This document shows positions 20,275 through 32,016 of a DNA stretch of 64,000 nt, piece after piece. Position numbers and translations under genes: made by a program. This stretch comes from Xenoacremonium recifei. Its lineage: Eukaryota > Ascomycota > Sordariomycetes > Hypocreales > Nectriaceae. Where the stretch lies: positions 434,001-498,000 of the forward strand of contig WOFQ01000001.1 in NCBI GenBank assembly GCA_012184525.1, given 5' to 3'. The number at the start of each line of letters is the position of its first letter. Position 1 is the first letter of the stretch. The notes beneath the pieces are model-generated. The model was not told where the DNA came from. It made no database searches and was given only the letters and a program-made list of their open reading frames with translations.

Positions 20275-22433
20275 AGTGAAGTCTCTCTTTGGCACCTCCG
20301 TTGAATTGAAGCGTCTGTGATGAAGATTGAGGAGAAGAAGGTCAGATTTTGACGTCTGCCCACATGATGAAACGAAGAACTGAGGCTCTCCTCCGTAATT
20401 TGGGGGCGAGAGGATCACCGAAGTCCACCGAAGTCCCTTCACGTCGCATGGGTTCATCCCCCCTCTCCCATCGCAACGGTCTCATAAGTGTTGGCAGGGG
20501 TCTCTGCCCTGTTGGGCGGTGGACGGCCTCAGTAGCAGCGCCAACTTGCAGCTCCAGGTAGCATCGCGCTGTTATTGGGCTGGAGATCACCTTCAGCTTC
20601 CAATAATAGACGATCCTTTCCCCATAGGGCTTGACAACACGGGGCTAGGCGGCGCCTCCGCGGGTCGGGGCGGGCTGAGCCTTCTGACGGCTTGGGCTTT
20701 GCCGGCAATTGAGCACTGAATGGATAGAGTCTCAGGCAGTTGCTCCGCGTCTCTAACCGAGTTGTGAGACCTAATAAGAAGCCCAAGACGTCCCCGCGAA
20801 TCCGCAATTTGCCCAAAGACTCGGGTAGGCCAGGTTTCGGACCCTGATTAGCTCTGGTTTGTATGAGGCGCGTTTGCCGAGTTGCTACGTGGCTGGGCGG
20901 TTACTAGCTGAGCGGCCGCTAGCTTCCAGGTCTCCCCCGCATGTCTACGGGTTCTAGACGCGACTCCCGACAGGTTGGCGCTCAAGCTAGGCTCGAAAGT
21001 GTGCGAGAGGAAGACAGCTGAATTTGCAGTTGATGAGAACTGACTAAAGCCAGAGCTTCGAAGATTCCTATCAGCTGAAGTATCGCCTAAGCTCATCTGC
21101 CGGTGCTTTCTCGTCATTACGCACACCTCCAATGGCGACCCGCGAGCTGTTCCCGCCCCCAAGTCCTTCACGGATTTTTTTCTTGGAAATATTTTCCTGC
21201 TATCAGGGACCCTGGGTGTTATGTAAACATCACAGGCGGCATATAATATTAGGATGCCACTGTCAGCCCCGGACCTGCTGCTACGCCAGTAGCGTTGAAG
21301 TATGAGTGCACACGCCAACCTTCTTAATGACCACTGGTACTTGCTTTGCAGTCTCTTCTCACGGGAAGAATTATGCGATAGTAGACTTTGCTACTATGCA
21401 GCCGGTTTAAAAAGCATTGTCTATATTTCTCTATAACTCTTCGGAGCTGCGGGTAATCTGCTCAGAGTCTTCTGACCATAACAACTTAATCTAGTCCACC
21501 CTTCGTCCCTGCTTTACCATCCATTTTATTCAAACAGAGTCTAGGCCATCGGAAAGGTAGCCTCTAGCATCAATACACAGTGCTGTGCGCAACTGAAATT
21601 GGGTTGGAAATTCCATCTGCAACATTACATGTCATTTCCACTCAGCAGCGGCGAGATCGTGGCAAGGGTCTTCATAAATGTTCGCAAATGGTAATGTAAT
21701 TCCACAGGTCTGTATTTCTGCCATATATGGAGCGACATCAAAGGGATTGTTCGTGCCATCAGTCTATTATCTCAATTGCCTGTGCACATGCCACACAGGA
21801 GGAACCCTACCCTAGACTAGAAGGGACAAATCCGTCTAGGACAGAGAAAAACCGTTAAATTAACTTCTCCTCACTGGAGCGAAAAAGGTTCTCTTTCTTT
21901 TTTTCTTTGTTAGATCAAGGGCGGCTTCAAACTTAAATGGTTGGCTCTCTCTGGCCATCAGATCATGTTGTTTCCGGACCCCGAGTCGGACGAACAAGAA
22001 TGGTATGTTTCAGCCCTGCGCGGCTTCTCCATCTATCTTTAGCAAAAGTTCCTGTCAAACTAGTTTGACGGAGGCCACAGGCGGTGGATTTCTTGGGTTC
22101 TAGCGGCGAATAGTGAATTGACAGCACTTGGCAAACCGGCTTAAGTAACACGCGTGTGTGGCTTCAAGATCCATTTGCCTTATTACTGTGGAGAAGTGAG
22201 GCGATGATCAGGGCTGCGTATCGAACAAATTTCCCTTCTAGCGATAGCTTCGTGATGTGATGTAACGCCGAAGCGTATTTCCTATCTCGGGATCGTTTCA
22301 GACTCCCCGTAATTACGCAGCCGAAGAAGTTATAAATCCCGTCTTCCCAACCGAAACTCTTGCTTGTGGATGATTCCGGTCTATTGCGCTGTTGTCGATC
22401 TTGTTTCTTTCTTCGCAATCATCCTCGGCTACA
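20275..22433. other. Long intergenic region between divergent genes
   Basis: About 2.1 kb. A 156-residue minus-strand frame (21318-20848) has Ser/Arg-rich composition and no family resemblance, so it is not called. The rest has short frames only. I saw no tRNA, rRNA or terminal inverted repeat. Confidence 0.45.
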
Positions 22434-24033
22434 ATGTTGGCTCAAAAACTGTTCAAAGGCGTGGCTGCGGGCATCGGCCTGGCATCCGAGTCCATCCACC
22501 ATCGGAAAGAAAAGAAAGCGGCGAAAGAACGCGGCGAAGAGTCCGGCACTTCAACTCCAGAACAACAACCTGAAGATCTCCCTAGTGAACTATATGGGGA
22601 TCTGCCAATGTCACAGCAAATCGACGAGGCGTCGTGGCAACTTGACGAAGCGCAAGACGAGGTCGCCCATGAGCTGCCTGCACCTGTGATTGACAGCGAC
22701 ACCGAGCTGTCTCGTCTGGCAGACGATTTCTCAAGGAATCACCCCTTGCCTGAAGCCGTGGACCTAACTGTTGCCCGGCTCGAATTGCCCGTCATTCTCA
22801 TTCAAAAACGACCCCGAAAGCGGGTAAGAGGCTTTATCCGCGCATATTCGCCGCTTCTTATGGACGTCGGCATAGACCAAACGACATTCTTGGACTTTGT
22901 GGACAACCTCAACAAAGCCATTATCCCTAGTGGTTGGATTCAAGCTATCAATCTGGCTTCTCTCGCCGTTCAGCACGTTCCAGAACCTGTCAGCATTGCC
23001 GTTGGCATTGCGATTCAAGCGGCGACGAACGTCGGCAGTGAGATGCATAGCCGATCGAAGACCAACAAGTTCCTTGATCAAGTGAACGAATCATTTTTTG
23101 CCCCTCGAGGTCTTGTCGCATTGATGATGACCTGGAAGCCGAGCAAAACCGACGAGCTCATGACGTCCGTCAACATGGACGCCCCGTCGGTTGAAGTCCC
23201 GCAACCGAACCAAGCAGAGAGCGGCTCGCTTCAAAAAATGAAGGAGAAATTCAAGAAGTCCAACGCCAAGTCTGACTTTCAATGGCCTGAGTGCGCGCCT
23301 CTGGTCTTCCCAGTCCTGGATAACTTAGTCGACGAGGAGACAGGCGAGATCAAGGAAGAGAAGCAGAAGCCCGCGATCAAGCGAGCAGGACTTTTTGTTC
23401 AGGAGTACATGGATAAGCGAGCGCAGGCAGAATGGCAAGGACAAAATCCAGATAGCAACATCGCCAACCTTGCGCCGAAGCCGGAGTTCCATTCGAGATA
23501 CTCGGACCCGAACCACCCAGCAGCCAGTGGCGATCCTATTGCTCTCCTGACCGGTGGTCGTTTCCAGAGCGGTGGAGGCATCGGTGGAAGACTGGCCGGA
23601 GAACGAGGAGGACAAGGAGGGCGTGGAGGTCTATTGGGCGGAGGTCTTGGTAGAGGTCTTGGGGGAGGTCTTGGTGGTGGACGAGGCCTTGGTGGACGAT
23701 TAGGTGGCAGGTCTGGGCTGCTGGGTGGGAGATCAGACGGCATGGACCAACAAGGTTCCTCTTCACGGCCTGGAATTACCGGGATTGGTGGCTTGGGAAG
23801 ATCTTTCGTTGCCAGCAAGATGGGCGGATCTGCAAATGAGCCGCCTACCAAATCATTGATAACAGGAGTGAAGAAGCTCTTCCAGGACGTAAGTGATTGC
23901 AACCCCTTTCAAAGCAGAGTTTCTGACCTTAGTATAGGATGTGCTCTATCTCCTAATTGTGCAGCGCCCGACGGAAGAACAAATAGCGGAGTCTGTTGCT
24001 TTCTACCAGTCATTCCAGCAGGCTGGAAACTGA
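22434..24033 (+). CDS. Conserved fungal protein of unknown function with a Gly-rich repeat
   Basis: Exons are 22434..23888 and 23938..24033, with a 49-nt intron (donor GTAAGT, acceptor GTATAG), giving 516 residues. The splice yields a tail DDVLYLLIVQRPTEEQIAESV that ends cleanly. Unspliced translation runs on into sequence of poor quality. The N-terminus MLAQKLFKGVAAGIGLASES is amphipathic and followed by a highly charged stretch. A middle domain (about 120-290) has hydrophobic segments (VPEPVSIAVGIAIQAATNVG). Residues about 370-430 are a Gly/Arg/Leu repeat (GGLLGGGLGRGLGGG and similar). I recognise the overall look from other fungal genomes but no established function. No signal peptide is evident. 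Confidence 0.85.
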
Positions 24034-24185
24034 GAGCTGAGGTCTTTCAGATCTGGGTGTTTTACATAGACCATAACGATTCACTTGAGCCAAAGCGGAT
24101 AAAGAATGGATGCATATTGATGACTTCTCTTAATAGCTTACTTGCATTATTCTCTGTATAGATGCTCCGCTGTACACACCCGGAA

Positions 24186-26039
24186 CTAAACTTCTGCCTC
24201 ATCACTTTCATCCACTGACTGCGGAGCAATGCCAACTGGTTCATCCTTCACGTTGTTCTGTGTATCCTTGGCGAGTCTTCGATCGGGCATGCCAATGCAC
24301 ATCAAAGCGTTGATAATCCCCGAAACCAGAGCGCCAATGAGGAGCTGATGCATGTTCTCTGACCACGCCTTGCTGACAGCATTCCGGAGAGGGCTTCCCA
24401 TCGGATATGTCTGGGCCACTGATGCGCCGCCGCCGTAGATAGTCTCAGCAAGAGCCGAGTTGCCAGCGATGGGGTCAACGTAATGATGGAGCTGGCCAAG
24501 AAGATTCTGCTGTACGGCTCCTGTGACTGCTGAACCGATGGCGTCGCCTAAGTTGACAATCAGGAGAACCACAGCAGTTACAATGGCGACCCGAGCATGA
24601 GCGACTGATTGTTGAGCAGCAACAGCAAGATTGGCCGTGAGCATACCACCACCGATACCTTGAATAATCTGAGGAATCACTAGCTGAGCTGTCGAGGAGC
24701 CAATGGTTCGATAACGAAGCATCAGCCCTACTCCAAGCACTCGGATGCAACCACCGACAAAGGAGAGCCACTTATATCGTCTTGTGTACATGGCGATTCC
24801 TCCCGCAACCATCGAGAAAACCACGTTCGATAGTGACTGAGCATAGTAAAAGTAAGTTGCATTTGAAGTGTTGTAGTTGAAGGTGATCTCAACCCATTCC
24901 AGCGCAGGCTGGTAGGACAAGGTGGTTGAGAACTGATCAACTGCGTAGATGAGTGATGGAAGCATAATATCAATGTTGAGAGCAAACTCTCGAAGGTGAA
25001 TCAGTGGATAGGGAACTGCAAGTTCGACAAACGGCCAGGCGACTAGCATTACTGCTCCGAGGACTAACATGGCGACGATGTATCCTGATGAATATCCATG
25101 CGGAGCTTCAGTCGCAATGGTAAGCGGTACCAAGAGAAGACAGAATCCTCCGGAAATCAGAATCAGGCCGATCCAGTCGAAGCCTAAGAAGATGTCTCTC
25201 GCGGATTTGATAGTCGGGAGATCCATCAAACGCTGCAGACCGGGAGGCGAAGCTTGATATCGTTGGTAGCAGAGAACAAAAACAATCGGCGCGTTGACAA
25301 CAGGGATCAGAATCGTGAACATCCCTACACCCCATCGCCAGTGAGCAGGAAGCAATGCAGCGGTGATCTTGCCAGCAACACCGAAGTTAATGAGGTAGTG
25401 GAATAAGAGAAGATTAGAGACAAGTCCTCGGCGAGCAGGGACTACTAGGTCGGCCAAGAAAAGCTGCTGCAAGAACGTGATGCCAGTGTATCCGATCGCG
25501 TAGAATACGATACCGGCTGCGAGTGTGGTGAACGATTTCGAAGATGCCATCGTTATTGTTCCGATAATGTAAAACACCAAGCTAAACACCCAAGAGAAGG
25601 GCCGGCCAAAGACGTCGGCAAGTTTAGCAAATGGGGGCTGCCCAACAGCGAGGATCATGCTCTCAATAACTGCCAGAGTTGAGTATTGGACGAGGGAGCC
25701 GAACAGAGACGAGGCATTGATGAGGTAGACGGCCATGGTGAAGCTGTTCAGGCCGAGAACATAGAAACTGGCAACCATTCTTTAAACCATGTTAGCGATG
25801 GACTTGATACCACAGAGAAACGTTACTTACGATAGCCACAGAGTCCATTGCTGCCATTTGGGAATGACAGGAGCTCCCACAGGCTGCTTGTGCTCCTCAG
25901 GCCCCGGATGCGCTTCATTATCAAGAGTGGTCAACGGTCCTTTGAGATCAGTTGATCGGGCATGTTCGCCGGATGTTGGGGCCTCAGAGGGTTCCATTGC
26001 AGCGAATCTGGATGAAAAGCGTTTGCCAGGACCAAGCAT
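24186..26039 (-). CDS. Siderophore-iron transporter of the MFS (ARN/SIT family)
   Basis: It imports ferric siderophores by proton symport at the plasma membrane or in endosomes. Exons are 26039..25831 and 25779..24186, giving 600 residues. The joint TGG CTA TC|A ATG restores WLSMVASFYVLG across the first membrane span. A hydrophilic N-terminus of about 60 residues is followed by some 14 predicted spans. Family features include PPFAKLADVFGRPFSW in the first cytosolic loop, FLQQLFLADLVVPARRGL, HWRWGVGMFTILIPV, GFDWIGLILISGGFCLLLVP and LVIPQIIQGIGGGMLTAN. The ATG at 26039 is the only in-frame one in the first exon upstream of conserved sequence. Two iron-repressor-type GATA sites lie 190-260 bp upstream. 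The substrate cannot be told from sequence alone. Confidence 0.92.
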
Positions 26040-26230
26040 TTGATCGACGACGCGGGAAAGCCCTATATACCCATGAGCTCGCGTGGCATCGCTGCAGAAC
26101 CCTGCCCATATGCGAGAATTTTTCGATGGCCTCCGTGGTTTCCGACTTCGCAGGTTATCAGCCAACAAGGCCTAACGCTCTCTAGGATGGCCACCCGGGT
26201 ATAGGTGGTATGTCAAGGTTGCGTTCCATC

Positions 26231-26239
26231 TTATCTGAT
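26231..26239 (-). promoter_or_regulatory. SreA/Sre1-type GATA element (GATCAGATAA on minus strand)
   Basis: The + strand reads TTATCTGAT(C), which on the gene's strand is GATCAGATAA. This exactly fits the fungal iron-repressor consensus (G/A)ATC(T/A)GATAA. It lies about 192 bp before the siderophore transporter start codon. Such sites bind SreA/Sre1 and shut off uptake genes when iron is plentiful. Confidence 0.75.
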
Positions 26240-26288
26240 CACCCGGTGCACGTTGATTCGACCCTGGATCCCCACGGGATGGCCAGAA

Positions 26289-26297
26289 TTATCTGAT
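26289..26297 (-). promoter_or_regulatory. Second SreA/Sre1-type GATA element
   Basis: A second perfect TTATCTGAT(C) in the same orientation, 58 bp from the first and about 250 bp before the start codon. Paired sites are common in iron-regulated fungal promoters. Confidence 0.75.
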
Positions 26298-27929
26298 CGG
26301 ATCAGAGCCCCCCACACCGTTGACGGAGAGCTAACGAAGGGGCTAGCTGGGGGTGGATGCTGTCAGATGTTCTCTCATAATGCTGATGGGATTGTTGGAG
26401 TGGAGTTTAGGGCGTCAAGATCCCGGTTTCAGCTGGACTGAGGAGGATCCTCGACAATGTTCAGAAACAGAGGTGTCCCATCATGTATGAATCCTAAGAT
26501 CTGGTGCAAGAGCAGCTCTCTGAATCCTCCACAGACAGTTGTAGGAAAGGAAGAGCAAAGAGTTTGAGAAGGCTGATCGAAGCATCATCTTTGCAGGGAG
26601 CGGTGTTGGCGCTACGGCGTAATCTAGTCCTTAAATGACTTTGTCACGGCTATAGCGGCATCTTTTGTCTCTTGGTCATGATGAAGCACCGTATCTCAGC
26701 CTATGAGATAACCCAGCTGAGACTTCGTCTCCGTGAGCGGAGTCAAGATGGTATGTGCATTCCTGATGGCTTACCATCATCCCAAGGACAAGTAGCTCCT
26801 CGTGTAGCGAACGACGGCGTGACTGTGAGCAAGTATATTGTAGATCGGAGCTAGTATCGAGTCCATAGAAGCAAAATTGATCTCGGATCCCATGTTTTGG
26901 AGACAGCGAGCCGTATATGATTGCCACTCGAAGTCCAGGTGCTCTGACGCTCTGGTCCCTCGTCAATCCTAAGATGGCAAGCAGTGCGACAGCTCCATGG
27001 ACCGGAATATCGATCCCAAATCCAGACTGGTTCGAACCCCAAGAGCCGATAGAGTTCAACATAATCAGTAAGATGCAGAGAAACTTGCCGGACTTGCAGA
27101 ACGCCGCGCCGAAGCTGCCTTATCACTAGGACACGCCGGTGTTTGGGCTATCGTGCAAGGGCCGAGGAGGCGCGTCCGCATAACCGGCCAATATCTGAGC
27201 CGATATCTGATTAACTTATCCAGGTTGTGCGGTACCATTCCGCGGACCAGGATGACGAGGACTCTTCTAGTCCGCATCCCCGCGCTGCATTTTAACACGA
27301 ACCCTGAGCAATTTGACACGCAGATGCTTGACAACCGGCAGCCCATGGCTTAATGGAAGAATTTTTGGCAACATCATGTGAGCGCACATTCCAGTCTACC
27401 TGACATATCTTCGAGACCTTTTACAATGCCAACTCTATCGGGCTGTATTTATCGTCCAGAGTGCTTGTCGATGCATTCTCCCAAAGTTGGAGCTTGCAAT
27501 AAGAATATATCGTTTACCACAGTATCTGCTGTTGCTCTATACACGAACCTGATATGGCCAAGTGAGTCTGGAATAAGTTGCAAGGCAGCGCCTTCCAATA
27601 TTCGAGGAAGCAGTTTTTTTTCTCTGGGCCTTCTCTTATTTCGCAGATCTTTCTAGTGCTTTCCTGCGATGGTTTCATTACCGCTTCTACCGACTGGCAA
27701 AGAACTAAGGTACCAGTGGCAGATTTATCTCAATCTTCCATTACATACGTCAAGAAAAAGCACATATGCAAGCTTATTGTTACACCGCGAAGCGCCAGTC
27801 ACGTGAGTCAGCCGAGGAGGTTGGGGTTGGGGGCCAGGCCGCATGAATTCTCGTTGGGCACGTTTGTGTTTTGTGCCCGCCAAACATCCCACCTTGCAAT
27901 CCTGCGTCAACTTAAGCCACAGTGTCAAA

Positions 27930-29379
27930 ATGGCCTCGCTGAACAAGCAATATGAACTGCCTCCCATTCCGCCAACGCTGAGACTTGGAGGCTTTATGAT
28001 GAAGACAAGGGGAGAGTTCCATGCCGGGCCTGGAGACGTCGAATTCTACGAGCCTGACGAGCTGCGAGAGACACTTTTCCCTGGCGACCCTGCGATGGAA
28101 CATAACAACTCCGAAGTTTTAAAAGCCCTTGACAAGAATTTCTTCATGGGCCAGTTGATGCACTACGACATTGATTTCCCAGCCTCGAAGACGAAGAATG
28201 AGCTTAGTGAGCTGCTCGTTGACCACATGCGAGCGGGAAGGGTAATGTACCCCTCAGCCTCGTATTCCAGAGGGCTGTCACGTCTCTCGAGTCATCTCCA
28301 CTAAGCATTCAAAGTGTAATGAAGTGCCGCAACGCATCCTGGAGTTGAGGAACACGATGATACATGATTTCGAGCGCAGATTTGAGGATTGGGAAGAGGA
28401 AATGAGAGCTTGGAGAAGGAGGAAAGCTCGCGCTCTCAGCCTGACCTTCAGCGGTTGCGTAACAGCCGACCAAAGAGCAAAGTGCGACGCGCAGCTTTTC
28501 CTCAACTACTATTTTACCACAAACGGGGAGCCAGACATGTCCAAAACCCAAGTGCCAGTCCTCGTATCGGGACTGAAGGACCCCCAGTCGATAGAACGAC
28601 TGGCCCAAAGAATCCCTGGCTTGAAGACTGCAACTGGATCCAACGACTCTTTGGGGGCAATCTGCGTTGGTTGGGACCATGGCGCTGTCCAGGAAATGTT
28701 GCAACGCTTTGAAAACGAAATCCTGGAGCGAGAGAGGGAGGGGTTCCAAGCCAAGTGCGAGAAAAACATGGCATACCACCAGGCCTCCATCCTTTCAATG
28801 GAACGACCTGAGACTCAGCTGGGGGTTGTCGAACCACCCTCCGCTGACTTCAACCTAAAGATGTTCGTAGGTACGTATATTGCGGAATGCGACAAGATTG
28901 CGGAAATATGGGAGGGTTACTGCCGGCACCGAAGCAGTCTGAGCATTTGTGGTTTCAAAGATGGTGTCCTGATAGCCGCATACAACTTTGGTATCTTCAA
29001 GGGGGTCATGATCCTAAGTCCCGGCAAGCAGAAGTTGGAGGCCCTGGTCAGCAATGAGGACAACCCGCTGGTCACATACAACGAGGCGATCGCCTTATAT
29101 TCTCAATATTCGTATGGTTTAGTGGGTGATCAGCAGAGGAACGTCGAAGCGGAGGGCCCCGAACCTGAGGTTTCGGAATCGCTGGGGCCTCGTTTGTATT
29201 ATCGCCTACGAGTACGGGAGGGTGACCAGTACAGAATCTGTGAGGATCTTCCGCATGGTCACCTGGACTTCTCCGGCGGTGGCTTCGCTTTTGAGGGCCT
29301 GGCCTCTTCTTTCCCTTCTGTGGGATCCGATGTCTCCTTTCGAGGATTCAAATATTCGGACAAGCCATACATGCTATGA
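27930..29379 (+). CDS. Protein of unknown function with a SAP/HeH-like helical motif
   Basis: Exons are 27930..28241 and 28306..29379, phase 0, with a 64-nt intron (donor GTAATG, acceptor ACTAAG), giving 461 residues. The splice gives MRAGR-HSKCNEVPQRILELR. Near residues 68-102, FFMGQLMHYDIDFPASKTKN followed by ELSELLVDHM has the helix-short loop-helix spacing of SAP or HeH/LEM motifs, which bind DNA or chromatin; this is suggestive only. A charged helix follows (DFERRFEDWEEEMRAWRRR). The C-terminal 300 residues form a domain I do not recognise (IICGFKDGVLIAAYNFGIF-like strand, then FDFSGGGFAFEG-like). No signal peptide or membrane span. A Zn2Cys6 gene follows on the same strand about 475 bp downstream. 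Confidence 0.82.
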
Positions 29380-29854
29380 ATGGTATGGGGGGAGTTCTGA
29401 GGTTGAATAAGAGGTTTCTGAACAAGTGGAGGAAGGGCTTTTTCTTGGCTGTATTAGAACATTGGATAGGGCTAAGTCAAAAGATTGGATGGAAGATAGG
29501 CAAGATAGTCATTACCTCTTGGAGTCATAGCTGATATCTTGAAGTTAGTTTTGACATTGAATTAGGCTTTTACATTGAATCTATATTATTGACGGTGGCA
29601 AGGTTCCTTTTCTGATAAGGGATAGAGGACAGTTTTAGAACTCTTACCAACTAGTGGGAGAGTGCTATGTTCATGGCTTGATGAACGGAGAATCTGGCAC
29701 TTTTGGGGAACCGAGTATTGTGGTTCATTTAGTCTAGAGATGCGAGGGGTTGATCAGTCATCATTCACACATTGCTTTCAGACCTTGTATATAAGGCCAG
29801 CCCCACCAAAACTTCTGCGCTGGAGCGCTGGCATTTTCTCCTCAACATCACTAC
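29380..29854. other. Intergenic region with a TATA-like box
   Basis: A/T-rich 475 bp between two genes on the + strand. TATATAAG at 29788-29795 lies about 60 bp before the ATG of the downstream Zn2Cys6 gene and is a plausible core promoter. Nothing else is recognised. Confidence 0.5.
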
Positions 29855-31916
29855 ATGATGGAAGCAGATCGTTCCCGAAAACGCCTACGACGGAGCACGC
29901 GGAGCTGCTATCAATGTAAAAACCAGTTTTTTAATCTTTCAAGTCTTCTGGGGACTAATGTTCCGCTTCAGGTAGAAAGCGCAAGGTCAAATGCCAGCTT
30001 ACCGACGAGAACGTGGAAACATGCGCTGAATGCGTCAAAAGCGGCACGAAATGCACGCTTCAACCGCCGGAGACCGAGCTGAACAGTGGCGGTTCACCTA
30101 CGCCATTCGATAGACAAGAGCATGACTCAAGGCTCGAGCGGATCGAAAGCCTATTGAAGAAACTGGTCGAATCCCAGGAGCGATCTCGAACAAATGAAAG
30201 CTCTTCAGAGCCCGAGCCAATAGTGCCTCCTCCTCTTTGGGACGACTTTGTAAGCTCTGTCACTAAGTTACAGAAGAAGGAGTCGTGCTAATCTTGACAT
30301 AGTTGCTCCGGCCACCCACTAGTGAGGCCCTAGTTGTTGACAATCACGGTTTTGGCATGCCTGAATTACCGGGCACACTTGATGCAAAGCAATCACTTGT
30401 CGCGCTTCTTCCATCTGCACAAGATGCGGTCACAATAGTTACGAACACAACTGCTTGGCTCTGGGGATCAGATAACCCGCTTCAAAGCGTTCTGACCCCA
30501 GATGACAACCTTCAACTTCTACAAGTCGCAGCTATCTCGTCGGATAGCGCTCTCAATATTGCCAAATCCTTGCTACTATTCGCTCTGTATATGCAGCAAT
30601 TGCCAGCAAGTTTCGATGTGCAGACTCTTGAATCCGGGAACATTGAAAAGGGCATCGAACTGATCGTCGAAAGAGTCAAGCTCTACATCGTTACCCATGA
30701 AGACGAAGCCGCGTCAATGGATGGGCTGGAGTGCCTAATCCTCATCAGCTTGCTTCATCTTAATAATGGCGCAATTCGAAAAGCATGGATGACATTTCGC
30801 AGAGCCATAGACATGTCGAGATTGCAAGGGCTTCCGAGTAGCTTTTCTCTCTCAGCTCGCCACTCAACCTCTGACCAGTTAGCGGTTCAACGGCGCGTAT
30901 GGCTTTCTGCCGTCTGTGGTGACTGCTACTGTAGTCTTCTTCTTGGCCAAGAGCCCGGGCTTGGTATTGCACCCTTTGGCCCTGATAACAATACCTGGAA
31001 GGATCCTTCGGCCGACAATGATACCAACTTTCATCGTCGCATTTGTCTCATCGTGGCACGAATTGCACAACGAAACGCCATTGGTCTGTACCACGACCGA
31101 GCTATCCTTCAAGAAGTAGATCAAGAGCTCGACAAGCTGCAAGACACAATGTCGCCGTCTTGGTGGAGAGCCCCTCTATTTCGTCAAGGTCAACTTCTCG
31201 ACTCATCTCAAGATTCCAAACGATTGATCTGTCAATTATGGTTCTTCCAGGCACGGATATTTGCACATCTGCCCTTCGGCTTTGAGATTTCCACAGAGGG
31301 AACATCAAAGAGCCTCGAGGTCTGTATGGAAGCATCAAGGATCACACTACATCGATATATAGGCCTACAGCACGCCAGAGAACGCCTGTCTCGATGCAGA
31401 ACCGTGGACCAGTCGGCATTTGTCGCCGCTGCAGCTCTTCTTCTCGCTAAAGTTCATCTCCAAGACCGTGCGTCGAATTCGACAGCTTCCAAATATGATT
31501 CAGACCGAGATCTGTTGGAGCAAGTCATTGATGCATTTGCGTCTGCGGGAAGACATTGCCATCGAGAGCACACCGTGAGACAGAGCTCCGAAATACTATC
31601 ATGCATGTTGCAATTTGCTCTCGAACCCAATAACTTTCACAGAGCTGGTCAACCACCTTTGGCATCAGATACTCCTAGCCACTCCGCAGTTGCAATGAAG
31701 CCCATCCGGCACACAACTAAAGAAGGGATGTTAGATATTATAACATCTTCAATCAAACCAGCACTGTTGGCCGAAAGTCCAGCATCTCATCTTATAGATC
31801 AGCTGCTTGCAGCAAACGAAAAGGCGCTTGGGACTCTGAAGTACCACGAAGCAGCTATACAAAGTCGGCCAACCTTTAGCATTGATGATTTGATATATCC
31901 TAGCATGCTTAACTAA
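29855..31916 (+). CDS. Zn2Cys6 transcription factor with fungal-specific middle domain
   Basis: Exons are 29855..29915, 29972..30249 and 30303..31916, giving 650 residues. The first intron splits the zinc cluster: splicing joins CYQC to RKRKVKCQLTDENVETCAEC and VKSGTKC, making the six cysteines of a Zn(2)-Cys(6) binuclear cluster. A short coiled coil follows (RLERIESLLKKLVESQE). The middle regulatory domain shows the usual pattern (CLILISLLHLNNGAIRKAWM, then FRRAIDMSRLQGLPS and RRVWLSAVCGDCYCSLLLGQ). No pathway gene is directly coupled. The next gene, an SDR, is convergent, so any target is unknown. The intron within the zinc cluster makes an unspliced reading lose the motif. Confidence 0.93.
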
Positions 31917-32016
31917 AATTCCAATAATATGAGCCCTCACCGCTTGATAGCTTCGTCCCTATTGTTGTACAACCCGAAGCACTTGGGAAATTGAGCCCTG
32001 GCTTTTCGAACAAGAT

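Larger units (their letters stand above)
26040..27929. other. Divergent intergenic region with the siderophore transporter promoter
   Basis: About 1.9 kb. Besides the two GATA elements, frames on the minus strand between 27346 and 26676 overlap in different phases and have moderately protein-like composition. No family could be recognised; a decayed gene is possible but unsupported. Confidence 0.4.

Noticed and set aside
20275..20457. Upstream in-frame ATG for the modin-like gene
   Set aside because: The added 61 residues look like untranslated leader, while the ATG at 20274 directly precedes the typical Ser/Gly-rich start and membrane span.
20848..21318. 156-residue minus-strand frame
   Set aside because: Ser/Arg-rich, no recognisable domain or conserved start, in a long intergenic region.
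27028..27045. tRNA B-box-like GGTTCGAACCCC
   Set aside because: No T-stem pairing, anticodon arm or acceptor stem could be built around it.
26676..27346. Possible decayed gene on the minus strand
   Set aside because: Several phases look mildly protein-like, but no family could be named and no consistent splice model was found.
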